64,000 nucleotides of DNA from Epiperipatus broadwayi (GCA_028023455.1 JAQFVV010006293.1:3891059-3955058), one strand, 5' to 3'; shown: positions 11,248-23,045, counted from the stretch's first letter. Notes: generated from the letters alone by a model not told the origin. Numbers and translations: made by a program.

Positions 11248-11950
11248 CAGGGTGAGGTTTTATTCCATCTGCGCTAATGATGTGACCCAAGAATGAGATT
11301 TCTTTCAGGGCAAAGTGGCTCTTCTCCAAATTAATGGTGATGTTTTTATGCTCACACTTCTTGAAAAATAGGCCTAAGTACTTAATGGGTTCTTACATGT
11401 CCTTTGAAGCTATTACAATATCATCACTGTAGCAGACCATATGGTCTTGCAATGCTCTGAAAGTACTTGTTTGAGACAGTGCATCAACCCTGCACCACTG
11501 TTTATAAGGCCGAAAGGTACCCTCTTGAATACATGGCTTTGGCCGTTATACCGAAAAGCAGTATATTTTCGATCTCTTGGATCAAGGGCCATCTGCCAAT
11601 AACTTGCAGTTAAATCCAAAGTGGAAAAAATAGTCTTTCCAGCCAGATGGACAAAGACTTCTTGGATAGGTGGGGGGATGTCTCTCTCTGGTATGGTCAT
11701 GCTGTTCAATTTACGAGCATCAAGGCACAAACGAAGGTCACGCTCTTTTTTCCTTATGACCACTAAAGGATTATTGTAAGGGGATGGTCCCCATTTGATG
11801 ATTCCCCATTCCATCATCTGTTTAATTTGACTCTCCACCTCTTCTTTGTATTGGAAGGGAATTGGATAGGTTTTGGATTGGGCATATGATTCTTCTTTTA
11901 ATCTAATGCGGTGGGTATAACCTTTGATTTGACCTGGGACTTGGGGAAAA
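11248..11950 (-). pseudogene. Reverse transcriptase, frameshifted
   Basis: Fingers and palm are open at 11413-11950: SQIKQMMEWGIIKWGPSPYN, then DLRLCLDARKLN, then IFSTLDLTASYWQMALD (first catalytic aspartate) and VFKRVPFGLINSGAG. The catalytic box reads YSDDIVIAS at 11420-11431 and just below, but in a different frame, so a frameshift lies near 11440-11455. After it comes an in-frame TAA (after IASKDM), then LEKSHFALKEISFLGHII, the conserved thumb start. A YSDD box rather than the commoner YVDD or YLDD is a variation. The lesions rule out a full-length active enzyme from this copy. Confidence 0.9.
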
Positions 11951-12540
11951 TACCTTGGAATAGTTTTCCAACATTTCTTTAATTTGGTTCCTGTCTCTGG
12001 GATTGGCAATCGCCGCTTCTTGTACCTTTGTCAAGATCAAGGCCGGGTCAACCGGTTGAATGATACAGCTGCGGTTGTCCACCTGATTTTTCTGGGTGTC
12101 CTGAAATTTCACGGCCTCTTGCTTTATGTAACAGGTCCTCCGGGAGTAATCAATGATGCCTTCATGTTGTATTAAAAAATCTGATCCCAACACCATGTCG
12201 TAAATGAATCCATCCATGACTAAAAAGGCATGTCCTAAAGATATTTGATTTATTCTCACTTCCAACCATATTTGGTAATTTTCACTCATTGATTTACATC
12301 CATTTGCCAGAGTTAGGCCAATGGGCCATGTTGGGAGCTTCATGAATTCTTTTAATCTCTTCATGTTTTCAAACCAAGCTTTTGATATCAGGGATACTTG
12401 GCTTCCCAAATCCATTAATGCTTGCACTCTCTGGGTCTCGACTGTTATCTGCACAATTGGGAAGAGATTTCCCATGCTATTGTTCTTGGATCTATCTCCT
12501 TCATGGATGATTGTGGTTATTGGATTTTCCTCGGTTATTT
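11950..12540 (-). pseudogene. Aspartic protease with altered active site
   Basis: The minus-strand frame open to about 12540 reads VETQRVQALMDLGSQVSLIS and later MVLGSDFLIQHEGIIDY, the layout of a retropepsin-like protease: active-site loop, then the conserved ILG-x-D-like segment. The active-site triad is DLG rather than the usual DTG or DSG, so catalysis is doubtful in this copy. The frame differs from gag, suggesting a programmed frameshift or a lesion at the gag-pol junction near 12541, and it leaves the RT frame near 11950. Its normal role is cutting the Gag-Pol precursor into mature parts. Confidence 0.8.
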
Positions 12541-13383
12541 CTATTTTTTTCGGTTACTTTGACCCTTTTGTTCCACTCCTGTGTCTTTATCACTAATAGA
12601 GGTTAAAAATCTTCCCATCTCGGGGATGGTGTCAATTTGGCAGCTTAACATCATCCTTTGGACCCATATGGGCATATTGTTCTTGATAATGTATATAATG
12701 CATGCATCAGAGTATGTGAAGGTGGTTAGGGTTCGAAACTTTGCCACTTGTTTAAAAAAAAATTGGGTGAAAGTTCCTTGCTGGCTACCTTGATATTTTT
12801 CAGCCATCAAAGTCTGAATCATATCTTCTTGGTGCTCATCACTCCAAAATTGCCCTATCACGGCTTGTTCATATTCTTTGAAGTTTTGGGGTTTCTGTGC
12901 TAATGACCTCCACCAATCCTTTGCAGTGTTTTTCAAATAATGGCTCACAACAGCCACTTTCTCAGCCTCATCCATTGCATGAACATGGAACAATTCCCTC
13001 AGGCTTTCTATGTGCTCTATTGGATTCCCTCTGGGCTCACCTTGGAACTCCTGGATATGGATCAGTTGGGATATCAATGATGATCATTGTTGGATCAGTT
13101 GGGATATCAATTGAACTTCATTGTTGGTGGTCTTCTCATTAGCCTCTGTTTCTAAGATGGCTATTCTTTGATCTATGGCTTTTTGATGCTTTTGCATTGT
13201 TCTCTCAATTTCATACCTCATTGTTGCCATAACACTGTTCATCATCATTTTTAAATTTTCCATCATCATGGGCATTGCCTCATACATCAACCTCTCTGGG
13301 TTTTTCATTGTGACTACTGGACTATTGATATTTAGTGGGTCATTATCCACTTTCTCTTCAGCATATTTCTGTTGATCCTCCAT
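12541..13383 (-). pseudogene. Gag, interrupted by a stop in a 33-bp duplication
   Basis: It starts MEDQQKYAEEKVDNDPLN and has a coiled-coil-like stretch (residues about 45-85). The capsid-like block follows, with GNPIEHIESLRELFHVHAMD and KNTAKDWWRSLAQKPQNFKE, typical of the retrotransposon Gag core in which a tryptophan-rich segment is followed by an F-x-x-F segment. It ends KGQSNRKK with no CCHC zinc knuckle. A TGA at 13084-13086 interrupts the frame. It lies in one unit of a 33-bp tandem duplication (GGATCAGTTGGGATATCAAT at 13059 and again at 13092); both sides stay in the same frame. Gag would assemble the particle that packages element RNA. Confidence 0.85.
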
Positions 13384-14666
13384 CTGCTCTTCTTTTGTGC
13401 AATCAATCTAAAACAGAAAATCCTTTTTATTTAAAACAAAATTTCTTTGTATACTTCACTTAAAACTTGAATTTTTTCTTTCCCTAGAAAAAAACTGTTA
13501 AAACTTTGATTCTGAAACTATTACTTTTTTTTTCTTTTAAATTTCTTGTGGGATAAACAAAGCTCCATATATATCTATCTGACTTTAATGGGTTACACCA
13601 CCCTTCCCTCCTAAAACATCTCCCATCCTACTACTACCTGCTCTGTTTACTGCCTTTAGTTATAAAATTATTTGCCACTCAGCTAAAAAAATTTTTTTAG
13701 CAAAAACTTAACTATTTTCCTAAATGAAATGAAACAAATTTATTCTTTTTACCTCTGGTTGTTCTCCTGTGCCTGGACAGATTTGACATTGATCATACAT
13801 CACTTAGTTGATAACAATTGGTTTACATGATTTAATTTACATTTGAGTTGTTACTGACTCTTTAACCATTTCATTCTTTCAAGTTTGAATCTTAGATAAC
13901 ACTATTTGTGTTTGAAAATATTTAATTAAACTATTGGCAAATTTTTTTGTAAGGGCGCCAGCCAATAGAATATATATGCTTTATTATTAACAATTTATTC
14001 ACCCAAGTCTCTATTAACAAACATTTGTTGCTATTACACAATTTTCATTTAGTTATTTTTTTATATCACAATATTTTATAGACTGAAGATTTATTTATAT
14101 ACCAAAACATACAGTATTTGGTTTATTTTTCTTTTACATTTTACACATGAAGAAAAATCACAGATAGAAAAAAAAATCTCATATATTTTCCTTTCTATTT
14201 TGAGTCTGTGTACATATATCACTTTTAATTTTGGGTACCAGCTATTTGTGGACCCATTATTCTTATTCTCTACCACAAAATACAGCCAAAAAATACATGT
14301 GTATTTCACACATTTCATTTTATCAACATATTCATCATGGTGTAGGTATTTATCTAAAATCCTCACCATTTTTAAGCATCAAAACTCAGAATTTTTTTTT
14401 TTTTTTTATACGTATACATTATTTATTACTGTGTCAAAAAGCATAACAAAAAAAAAAACACATTATATACATTAAACATCATTCAGAGTTTTGCAGTGTG
14501 TGCAAAAGATCATACAAACTTGGGAAAATTTTTTTTTTTACATATATTTATTATTTAGTGTAATTATAAAAAAACAACTTTATATATATATGCTTAACAT
14601 TATACAGGGTGTGGTAATATCTAATAGCTCCATGATGGGCGTCCAAAACCTGGAAAAAAAATACGA
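13384..14666 (-). other. Leader between 5-prime LTR and gag
   Basis: About 1.28 kb of AT-rich sequence between the 5-prime LTR and the gag start. No long open frame is supported. A canonical primer-binding site directly at the LTR edge was not found: the interior begins TCGTATTTTTTTTCCAGG on the minus strand, with a GC-richer TGGACGCCCATCATGGAGC some 20 bp further in that does not match the T-arm end of a tRNA known to me. Confidence 0.6.
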
Positions 14667-17600
14667 TGTACCGGTCGAAAAACACATATCGATCCAACAA
14701 ACCCCTGAATACAGGTAAAGTACCTTGAGTCTGACCATGTACAAGATAGATAAATCAGGTACATCATGAATTCTGCCCTATTTACCTATATCCCCAGGTC
14801 AAAGATCTAATCAATAGCCTTTCTCGATGATACGATCGAATTCCTTTATTTTCACTGTGCCGGCAGCTGGGTCTTAAAACATGAGATTTGATTTTATTAT
14901 ATTTAAATGAGAACTTGGGTGATTGGTTGATAGGTATATTTAAAAATCAAAATTTATTTAAAATAAAAGTAAATAAAATGATTCGAGAACACTGGAAGTT
15001 TGTTTTAGTTATATATATATATTTAAAATCATTAGACATTCTACATTAGTTATTTTACATTAGTTTAACTCAAGCTCTAAAAACAAAAAATACAATCTTT
15101 AAATTAACTCTATAGTTATATGAGTTAATGACGACTTTATTTATATTAGCGGTTAACATTGACATTATTGAGTTTGTACAATTTATTTTGTGAAGTTTAT
15201 ACATCTTTACTTTTGTTTACATTTATTCTCCTTTTTTTTTTAAAATAGCAAAAATTATTTCATAATTAAATGACCACGGATTTCAAAATTCCCCGTGCAC
15301 ATTTATTACAAGCTTGTAATATAGCGGTAGGTTTAAACATCTGCCTAACGCACATATATAAGAATGACTATTTGAATGACTTCTTTATATAAGATTTAAA
15401 AAAAAACATTCCTATTAAAAAAACCTTAATTAAGAGACGATTATAAGACTAACTTGACGTCTTACTCCACTAACAGATGAAAAAATTGATTTCATTTCCC
15501 TTTATAAAATTAATAATTTGGATTTTCAATAACTAATGTTTTATGACATTAGTCGACCTTGCTGGCATAGCTAATAAATAACTTTAAAACTGTAAGCGGT
15601 TATAATAATAAAAAATATAAATTAATTATCAAGCAAACAAGCCACTTTAATTGGACTTACAACTAAAATCAAACCTATAAGAATTATATAATGTGAATTA
15701 GCCAAAACCAAACGATTTTAACTAATTACGCAAACAAACAAAAGAGTCGATTACTCAGGTCGAAGATCCTTTCAGTAGAATCATTTCCCTATGACTTATG
15801 TATTAGATAGGCAAAATAAAAGCAAAACAATGTCGGGTTAATAAATATACGAATGCAAAGGAGAGAAGAAACGTAAGTAAGAAAATACGAGCCGGATTAC
15901 GGACACTCGTATGTCTATTCCAACGAAGAATAAAAGAGAAATCGATACGTCCACATGTTGTGTCCATATATCGATAGGAGATAGGACTTACAGAGAGCCC
16001 TCATATTCGCCTCTACGAATTCTGCTGACAAACCAACTCTATCTCAAAACCGCTGTCTGATTCACAGGCGTATGCGAAAAACGGAAGCTAACTCCAAATC
16101 ACCAAATCTATGACCATTTTAGGTCTGTTCATGAGACTCTCAAGCATTCTTTATTAACCCGAGATATTATAATTATTAAATAGGAATGAATTATAATTAA
16201 ATAGCCTTAAAATGATCTAATACTGCATAGAGAACAACCTGCGTAAACAACTACTTTATATAAATATTTAACCTACAAGAAAAAAAACATACATGTAGAA
16301 ATAAGGGAATTTAATTCTCGAAAAAATCCCCCCTTCCCTCTTTCCTAACTTAAAAAAAAACATGATAATTAACTGATGCTATCCAGTGGCGCTGTTACTA
16401 GGTCAAAAATCTATTGCATATTTTATTCTATTTTGAATTACAGAAATATAAAATCATAGAATCCCATTCTGGGAAATCTATAGTAAATTTATTTAAAAAT
16501 TACGGTAAGTTTATTTAGAAATATATATATTTGACACAACCTCACTCGTGAAAATAAATCAACTTACTTTACTTTTAAAATCAAATCGTTCATTGTTAAA
16601 ATTCCCTTTCCCTAATAAAACATAATTTGCTCTCTTAGCAAACTACGCTCTTTGGACCCCCGCGAGTGAAGTTTGTCAAAATAAAAAAAAAATCAAAGCA
16701 TGAAATAATCTCATGCTAAAATTAATATAAAACAAATAAATAAATTCATATTCAATTAATTATATATATTAAAAATTATAGTGAGCTTGAGTTAATGAAA
16801 ACATAATTTAAAAGAAAAGGTTAGAAGAGTCAGTTAAAAAAAATTCTTAATAAACATTAACTTTTGACATTTTTTTTAAAGCTTTACGAAACTACATTTA
16901 GATTGTAATAATAATTTTAAAATCTTGATGACCGGATTTAAGCTCTTCGGCATTTTACCTGGAGTTCCCCGGTATGAGTTCACGGGTGAACCTTGATGGC
17001 TGGTGGCATTTGAAGGCAGGTTCTGGCAGCAACATATAGGAAGATTTCAGGTCTCAGGAAGGAAAGGGCAGTGATTTACCCTGTTTTACTCCTCGATCAT
17101 CATAGTGTGCTTTCTACAACTCTCTCTGTTCTCTGTCTGGTCACTAGTCACTTTCTGTCCAAAAAGGGCCACTATTTATTACTTCCTGCTGCCTCAGGTG
17201 ATCTTTTAGAAAACAATAGAAATTGTTTTTATTCTAATTTTAGAAAGTTTGTACCTCGATAAGGATCAATATATTTCAATATAATTTTATGTTAGGTTTT
17301 AATTTAGATAACAATGTAGAATCTCTACTAATTAATGAATAGAGATTCCACAGTGAATGGATTTTGGTAATTTATCAATGCTTTTAATTTAAACATTTAT
17401 TTTAAACTTCTTATTGAGGTACAAATCTTTTCAAAAAGGCCATCTTGGATTCTTGAACTAAAAATAAAGCATTTTAAACATATACAGTATATCTAAAATA
17501 TATAAAAAATTCAAAGTTAATTATTTGAATTTTTTTCTTTTAATAATAAAATAGAATAAGTGTTAGTACAATTATGATCCAAAATAAATTATAGGATTTA

Positions 17601-17726
17601 TTCAGGATAGTTAAAAATGTTTAAAAAATGTTTTTTTTAGAATAATAAAAAAAAAATGTTAGTAAAATAAATAATTAGGTGGGTCAGACTGTGAAACGGC
17701 AAATCTGAATCAGATTTACCATTTCA
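14667..17726 (-). repeat. 5-prime LTR of the retrotransposon (3060 bp)
   Basis: Partner of 6007-9087. On the minus strand it should hold the element promoter and transcription start, but no TATA box is distinctive in such AT-rich DNA. A roughly 25-bp segment present near 8915-8945 of the other LTR is missing here near 17570, and point differences are scattered throughout. A plus-strand open stretch at 17071-17262 is not conserved in the partner and is not a supported gene. Confidence 0.88.
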
Positions 17727-18105
17727 ATATAAATAGGTGGAATAGATCAAATGTTGCAGCCACTGTTTAAATATAATCTTTGATATTATACTAAAATGGT
17801 GAATTTAAAATAGTTATGAAAATAGTGTTTAAATTATTCATTTAAAAATTGGAACTTAATGTTAATTTACGACAGAATCAGTATTAAGTGAAGATTAAAT
17901 ATACATTATTACTAAATTTATATTTAGTGAATAAATAAAAAATCACTATATAATCAAATCTATAGTAAGAATTATAGCATTGAAATTTTAAGAATGTTTT
18001 TTTTTTATATATAATAGTATCTTATACTAACAGCAATGTTTTTTGGATATTGAAATCTAATTACTTTCACTCATTTAATTTAGATATTTTATTCTTTGCT
18101 CTACA
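17727..18105. other. AT-rich flank of the retrotransposon
   Basis: Begins ATATAAATAGGTGG, echoing the ATATAAATAGGTGAAG of the small element near 4261. Otherwise featureless AT-rich sequence. Confidence 0.4.
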
Positions 18106-18107
18106 TG

Positions 18108-18190
18108 GTTTAGTACAGTGGCATAATGTTAGACTCTGAAGTGTGAGGCCTTCAAATCATTCTAGGATTGATAATTCCAACTTTTGAACT
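18108..18190 (+). repeat. tRNA-like SINE head
   Basis: TAGTACAGTGG (18111-18121) fits the A-box consensus TRGYNNANNGG, and CTTCAAATC (18150-18158) fits the B box except for its first base; the spacing of about 30 nt between the boxes suits a tRNA-derived polymerase III promoter. No acceptor stem pairs, so this is a SINE or tRNA pseudogene remnant. Confidence 0.45.
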
Positions 18191-18734
18191 TCTTATGAAC
18201 ATCTGAGCAAATAAACCACTCGATAATTTATTTTTTGTCCAGAATTTCAATAAAATAATCAAAGACGTAAAGAATCTTGATTATTAAGGACTTCAGAATT
18301 TCATTTATAAAATTAAATTCATCTAGTGATATGTTCTGTGTACTAAATTTCTGCGATAGATGTTCATGGGGTGCATAATATACATTTTTAAAATTTTGAA
18401 GTTTGGTTGCATAGATTTATTATACAGCAGATCCACTACATAATAATTTTATTTTGTTAAAAGTTACTTAACAAAGTGATAGTGATTAGTTTTAATTAAA
18501 GATAGTACTAGAAGTATTTACTGAGAGGAAAAAATTAGGTAAAATATTTTATTATATATATTTACATTTATTTTTGAAAAAAATTATAGCTCGGAAAAGA
18601 AGGAAATCATTTATAAATAAATTACAAAAAAGATATTTTGTAATAATTTTAAAATTTAATATTATTGACTAAATTGTAACAAAAACATTCAGTACTTTTA
18701 TTATATTTCTTCATAATACTATTATTGACATTTT

Positions 18735-18909
18735 CAACCACAATTTGAGTTTTTAGATTTAACTTGAAATAAAAGCATGGGGTAAGGGGCCAGAAATTAA
18801 TTAAATCAATCCCTTGATACAAAAAATATAGAGATTGAGTTAATTAATTTATGCCACCCCCCCCCCATGCTTTTATTTCAAATGAAATCTAAAATTTCAG
18901 TTGTGGTTA
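18735..18909. mobile_element. Foldback (inverted repeat) element
   Basis: The left arm (about 18735-18810) and right arm (about 18830-18909) are reverse complements with a few mismatches. Both carry TTGAAATAAAAGCATGGGG followed by AATTAATTAA and ATCAAT or its complement, and end in AACCACAA. The loop is about 20 nt. A C-run of eleven bases at about 18856-18866 lies in the right arm. No coding sequence; it looks like a MITE or snap-back element. Confidence 0.7.
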
Positions 18910-20300
18910 AAAAAAGAGTAATTTTATTTCTTGTTAATGCACTATCAATAAAAGCATTTAATATAATTTTTTTTTATCTCTATTACTTTTAAGTTTTTAG
19001 CATTGATACAGTAAATGAAAATATAAAATAAGATCATAGTTTAATTATAGCTGATATATGTGTGTGTATATATATATATATTGTAATGGGCACATACGCC
19101 GTTACATTATATTTTTTTTTATTAAACATGAAAAATAAAAGTTTGCAAATAAAAACTTTTTTTTAAAGAATTAATAATTAAAAACTAAAAATCATTTAAA
19201 CTCTAATATATAAAATCGCACATTATGAAAAATTATTAAATGAAAACTTTATTAAAAAAACGAAAAAGTTTTAAAACTAAATATTAAAAAAAAGACAAAA
19301 GATTTAAAGATAAAAAAAAATTAATTAATGTTATTGAAAAATGGAAATGATTATTTTAATTAGTCCAAGTGAACTAGCCCTTGAGAATTTCATAATATAT
19401 AATCAAAGGTCAGATAGGAGAGAAAAACAATGGAAACAGAATGGCCAATAAAAGAAATCACTCAGGAATCAGACCTCAGTGAAAAGACCACCACCATCGT
19501 CATAACGTAATGTCCACTGGATCTGAAAGTCTACTATAAAACAATGAGTGAAAATTAATTTAAGAAAAAAGATGTGTGATAGCAGTGGTGATATGTGTTA
19601 GTGTGGAATTGAAGGAGAAGGAATTGAAAAGACGCACTCTTCAATCCCTCCAGTTTTGCTAAAAAAAAGAAAGAGAAATGACCAATCATTTTCTACATTG
19701 AGGACCAGCTAAAGTAAAAGACCTCTGGATAAATCAATAAAATGGCCAACAGAATACCAATCTCTTTAGGATGGCGTTGGAATTCACGTTCAAATGGCAA
19801 GCAACGGATAAAGATGAACTTTTTAAAACTGTAAGAACTTTATGAACATTTTTAAAACAATAACTCTAAGTATAAAAATTTTCCAATATTTAAAATAATT
19901 GCAATAGAAATTCCAATCTGACCAAACATAATCAGTTATTAATTATTTGATTGAATGTATTATTTGTTTGTTAAATCATTTCCATTTTTTTTTATATTTT
20001 TATCAATATTTATTGTATAAATTACTTAAATGCATTAAATTTAAGTTGGGTATAGACACTTTCATGGATTTATTAATGGTTAATTATGTTTTTGTTTTCA
20101 TATTTGATTAAAATATATAGACATTCAGTAAATAATGATACCTTATGGTGAGTATCTAAAATGTATTTATTCGGATGTCTTTTAAGTTATTGGTTTCAAT
20201 GTGGCATCTTATGATGAATGCCATTGGGTTTCTTATAAATTTCCCTCTGCAATTCCATCAATGATTTTATATTTTGATCATTTATGTTTATTTTGAAATG
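18910..20300. other. Non-coding, with a GC-richer island at 19350-19800
   Basis: A TG/TA run at about 19056-19081 precedes TGTAATGG...CCGTTACA (19082-19106), a short inverted pair like the ends of some LTRs. From 19350 to 19800 the composition is less AT-rich and includes TACTATAAAACAATGAG near 19530, a TATA-like site. This may be part of an old LTR or satellite, but I could not find a partner copy. Confidence 0.35.
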
Positions 20301-20960
20301 TTTTTAACCGTGTAATCTATGTAGCTAATCTATACCCAATATAAAAAAAACCACTTGTATAAAATTCATCTGTGCAAAATTATATAAATGTTAAACTTAA
20401 GTCGGGCATGAATGGCTATATAGATTTGTAAAGTTATATTAATTAATTAAGAGAGGGTTAATCTTAGGTTATTTTTTTGGATTGGGTCAATGGATAGGAT
20501 ATATATATTGGTGTAATTAGTAAATGTAGTATGAGGTCCACTACAGACAGGATTGCATTATACACTGCACACCCCTTTTTGCCTATGGAAGGGAATAGTA
20601 AGACGGAAAACGCAGTCCCTTCCTATGGAGTTTTTTTTATTGTTCTTCTTGCCAGACAGATGTAGCATTCCTGTCTGGATGAGAATCAATGTCTTCTCTA
20701 ACCCTGCTGTTCAGATGCACATTCCTGACAGTATGGTATTTTGTGCTGTCATATTCATGCTACATTGAATACATCATATATATCAGATGGATTGACATTG
20801 GTTTAACTGTGAACTTTTGGCCTAAGGTTACGCAAGGGATAGAATATTTTCTTTTCAAATGAAATCTATGTAGTCTATTTATACTCGACACTTAAATAAA
20901 AATATTAAACTTATCTGTGTGAACTTATAAGAGTTAAACGTAAATTAAATTCTAAAAAAC
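20300..20960. repeat. Diverged direct repeat around a GC-richer island
   Basis: Sequence near 20311 (AATCTATGTAGCTAATCTAT, then TTCATCTGTG, then TTAAAC) recurs in diverged form near 20863 (AATCTATGTAGTCTATTTAT, then TTATCTGTG, then TTAAAC). Between them, 20540-20770 is GC-richer, with CAGACAGATGTAGCATTCCT and a related CAGATGCACATTCCTGACAG downstream. The plus-strand open stretch at 20553-20768 has no recognisable domain. The identity of the island is unknown. Confidence 0.35.
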
Positions 20961-21229
20961 CAAGTTAAAATGTAAGCTAAATGATAAAGTAAAAGTTATA
21001 TTAAAATAATTTTAAATCTTATATATGTTTAAATAAATGTTTGTGTGTTATTACTGGCAGTGGCTTCTATTATTTTTTAATATTGAAAATATTCTTAGAT
21101 AAGAATTTATAAAATATAAATCTCTGCTGTTCCACTGAGCTAGTAGCATGAGCTGATGGTCTGAATAAAACATGTAAATTGTTTTTTTTTTAACTTATGT
21201 ATCTGCCTACTATATAAATTTTCTAGGTT

Positions 21230-21290
21230 CAAGTAGCCTAGTGGCACTCTGTACAGCAGATACAGTAAGACTCTTTCTTTTCAGATCATA
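21230..21290 (+). repeat. Possible A-box-bearing SINE fragment
   Basis: TAGCCTAGTGG at about 21234 fits the polymerase III A-box consensus, and TTTCAGATC about 40 nt downstream is a poor B-box match. Weak evidence for another decayed tRNA-like element. Confidence 0.2.
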
Positions 21291-21374
21291 ATATATATAT
21301 ATATCACTAGATATTTCTGCTAGAAGTTAACATTTATACATCTTATGTATTATAGCAATATACCTATCTTAAAA

Positions 21375-23045
21375 TTACACATGAATTAAAAAAACTTTTT
21401 TATATTTTATTATTTCATTTTTATGTGAATTTATCTATCTGTTTATTAAACTTTTTTCTTTTTCTTATTAAGTAATTAATCTATTATTAATTTTAAATAA
21501 ATATTGAAGGAAAACTTGATCATAATCCAAAGCTTAGTTAGTATAAATTATGTTCTGTTATTTTGCATGTGTGAATATAGTCAAAATAATGAACATACAT
21601 ATCTTTAAAAGTTTATTATATTCAATAGCCATTTAATTTTTTTGTATACAATTATTTCATTTATGAAAATACTTTACTTAATCCCAGGAGTTTTAAATCT
21701 TAATTTGAGGTGTGTGTATTTATCTACAAAATTTGTATCAAAGTCAATCAATTACTATAACATAATTCATGTATTCTCAAATCCTTACAACAATACCTAC
21801 ATGAAAATATAATAGAAAGATGTGCTAATAAGATAGAAATAGAATTAAAAACTTCATATACTACTTGAACTAGCTGCTAAAAACTTCAGATGTTCTCTTG
21901 CAAAAAGTATCTTCATCATTTGAACTTCAAGTTTGGCCAAAAAGTTGAAAACCTAAGAAAGTCATTTTTACTCGAATAATGAATACCATTTTAATAACAA
22001 TCCTATAAGTAAATGTTTTTTAAAAAAATTGAAAGGTGAGAAAGCTGTTCTATTTAGAATGAAAACATGACTTTACTATTGCTAAAAAAATTAACTAAAC
22101 ATGATTTTCCTAGAAGATTGCATCATCTCACTAAAAAAACAAAAACACAAAGACAATCAAATGCCCATCAAGGTCAGACCACAGTCTTAAAATAAATTTG
22201 ATTGCCACTAATGTCAAGTTTCACTATTCCCAGAGAGCTTAGTGAAAAAAAATTCTGAACTTGCCTCAATAATTGTAAAGGATTTGATGACGATGATGAT
22301 GATGATGGTAATAATAATAACAATAATTATTTATTAATTATTATTATTAAAACGCACACATTTTTTTTTATATAGTGCTCCCAAAGAATTGTTTCTGAAT
22401 CAAAGTTTCAGATATAATATTTTTTAAATTTATGTGCACATACATGTGTGAGAAAGTAGATAGGTAGTCACTTTAAATATTTATATGTATTTTAATTTAC
22501 AGGAAACAAACCAAAGGATTAACAACAATTGAATTTAATTAGAGTTAGAAGGGTAACTTACAATGTCCTTTCATTTCATTTCTCTCCTCAGCATCTGTTT
22601 GAATTTATAAAAAGTTCTGTTTCATATTTATTTAAATTGTTGTAAATAAACTTCACAAAGTAATATTTTATAAACAACTGAAGTTGTTGAAATCTAACTG
22701 ACTTATTTTTTTAAATTCTAATAAATAAAATGTGAATAGTTTTTTATTAACTTAATTTTTATCTGTGTTATTTATATATACTTTCATTTAAGATAAACCT
22801 CAACCACATTTCCAGCTTAATTTATTATTTTATTTATCTGAGTTTATAGATTATTTAACACTTTGAATATATTTAAAGTCAATAAAAATTGCTCTTTAAT
22901 TTTGATATATTATCACAGAACCTCATTTTGCATTCTTAGTTTATGTATAGATATAAAACTTATAAACACTATGGAAATCTCATTATTTTTTATATAGAAT
23001 TTTTGGAAATAAATTTAAAAGCTATTATATTTGAATCACTCCATA
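21375..23045 (+). repeat. 1.7-kb direct repeat, left copy
   Basis: Shares long collinear stretches with about 30480-32200, for example ACTTGATCATAATCCAAAGC near 21514 and 30636, TTTAATTTGAGGTGTGTGTA later on, and AAATTTAAAAGCTATTATAT near both ends. Diverged by perhaps 10 to 20 percent with many indels. A GATGAT-type microsatellite sits at about 22285-22345. The pair is in the same orientation about 9.1 kb apart. Confidence 0.75.

Larger units (their letters stand above)
6007..17726 (-). mobile_element. Ty3/gypsy-type LTR retrotransposon, 11.7 kb, very long LTRs
   Basis: Two direct repeats of about 3.07 kb (6007-9087 and 14667-17726) flank a 5.58-kb interior with, on the minus strand, gag, aspartic protease, reverse transcriptase, RNase H and integrase in that order. 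RNase H before integrase is the Ty3/gypsy order. The element runs TG...CA on the minus strand, a purine-rich tract touches the 3-prime LTR, and ATAT flanks both ends (6003-6006 and 17727-17730), fitting a 4-bp target duplication, though ATAT is common here. The integrase NPQSNLCERVMREI and the long LTRs recall the Osvaldo/Ulysses group; that placement is an inference. Stops and frameshifts in gag and pol make this copy non-autonomous. The LTRs differ by a few percent by eye, including a roughly 25-bp indel. Confidence 0.9.
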
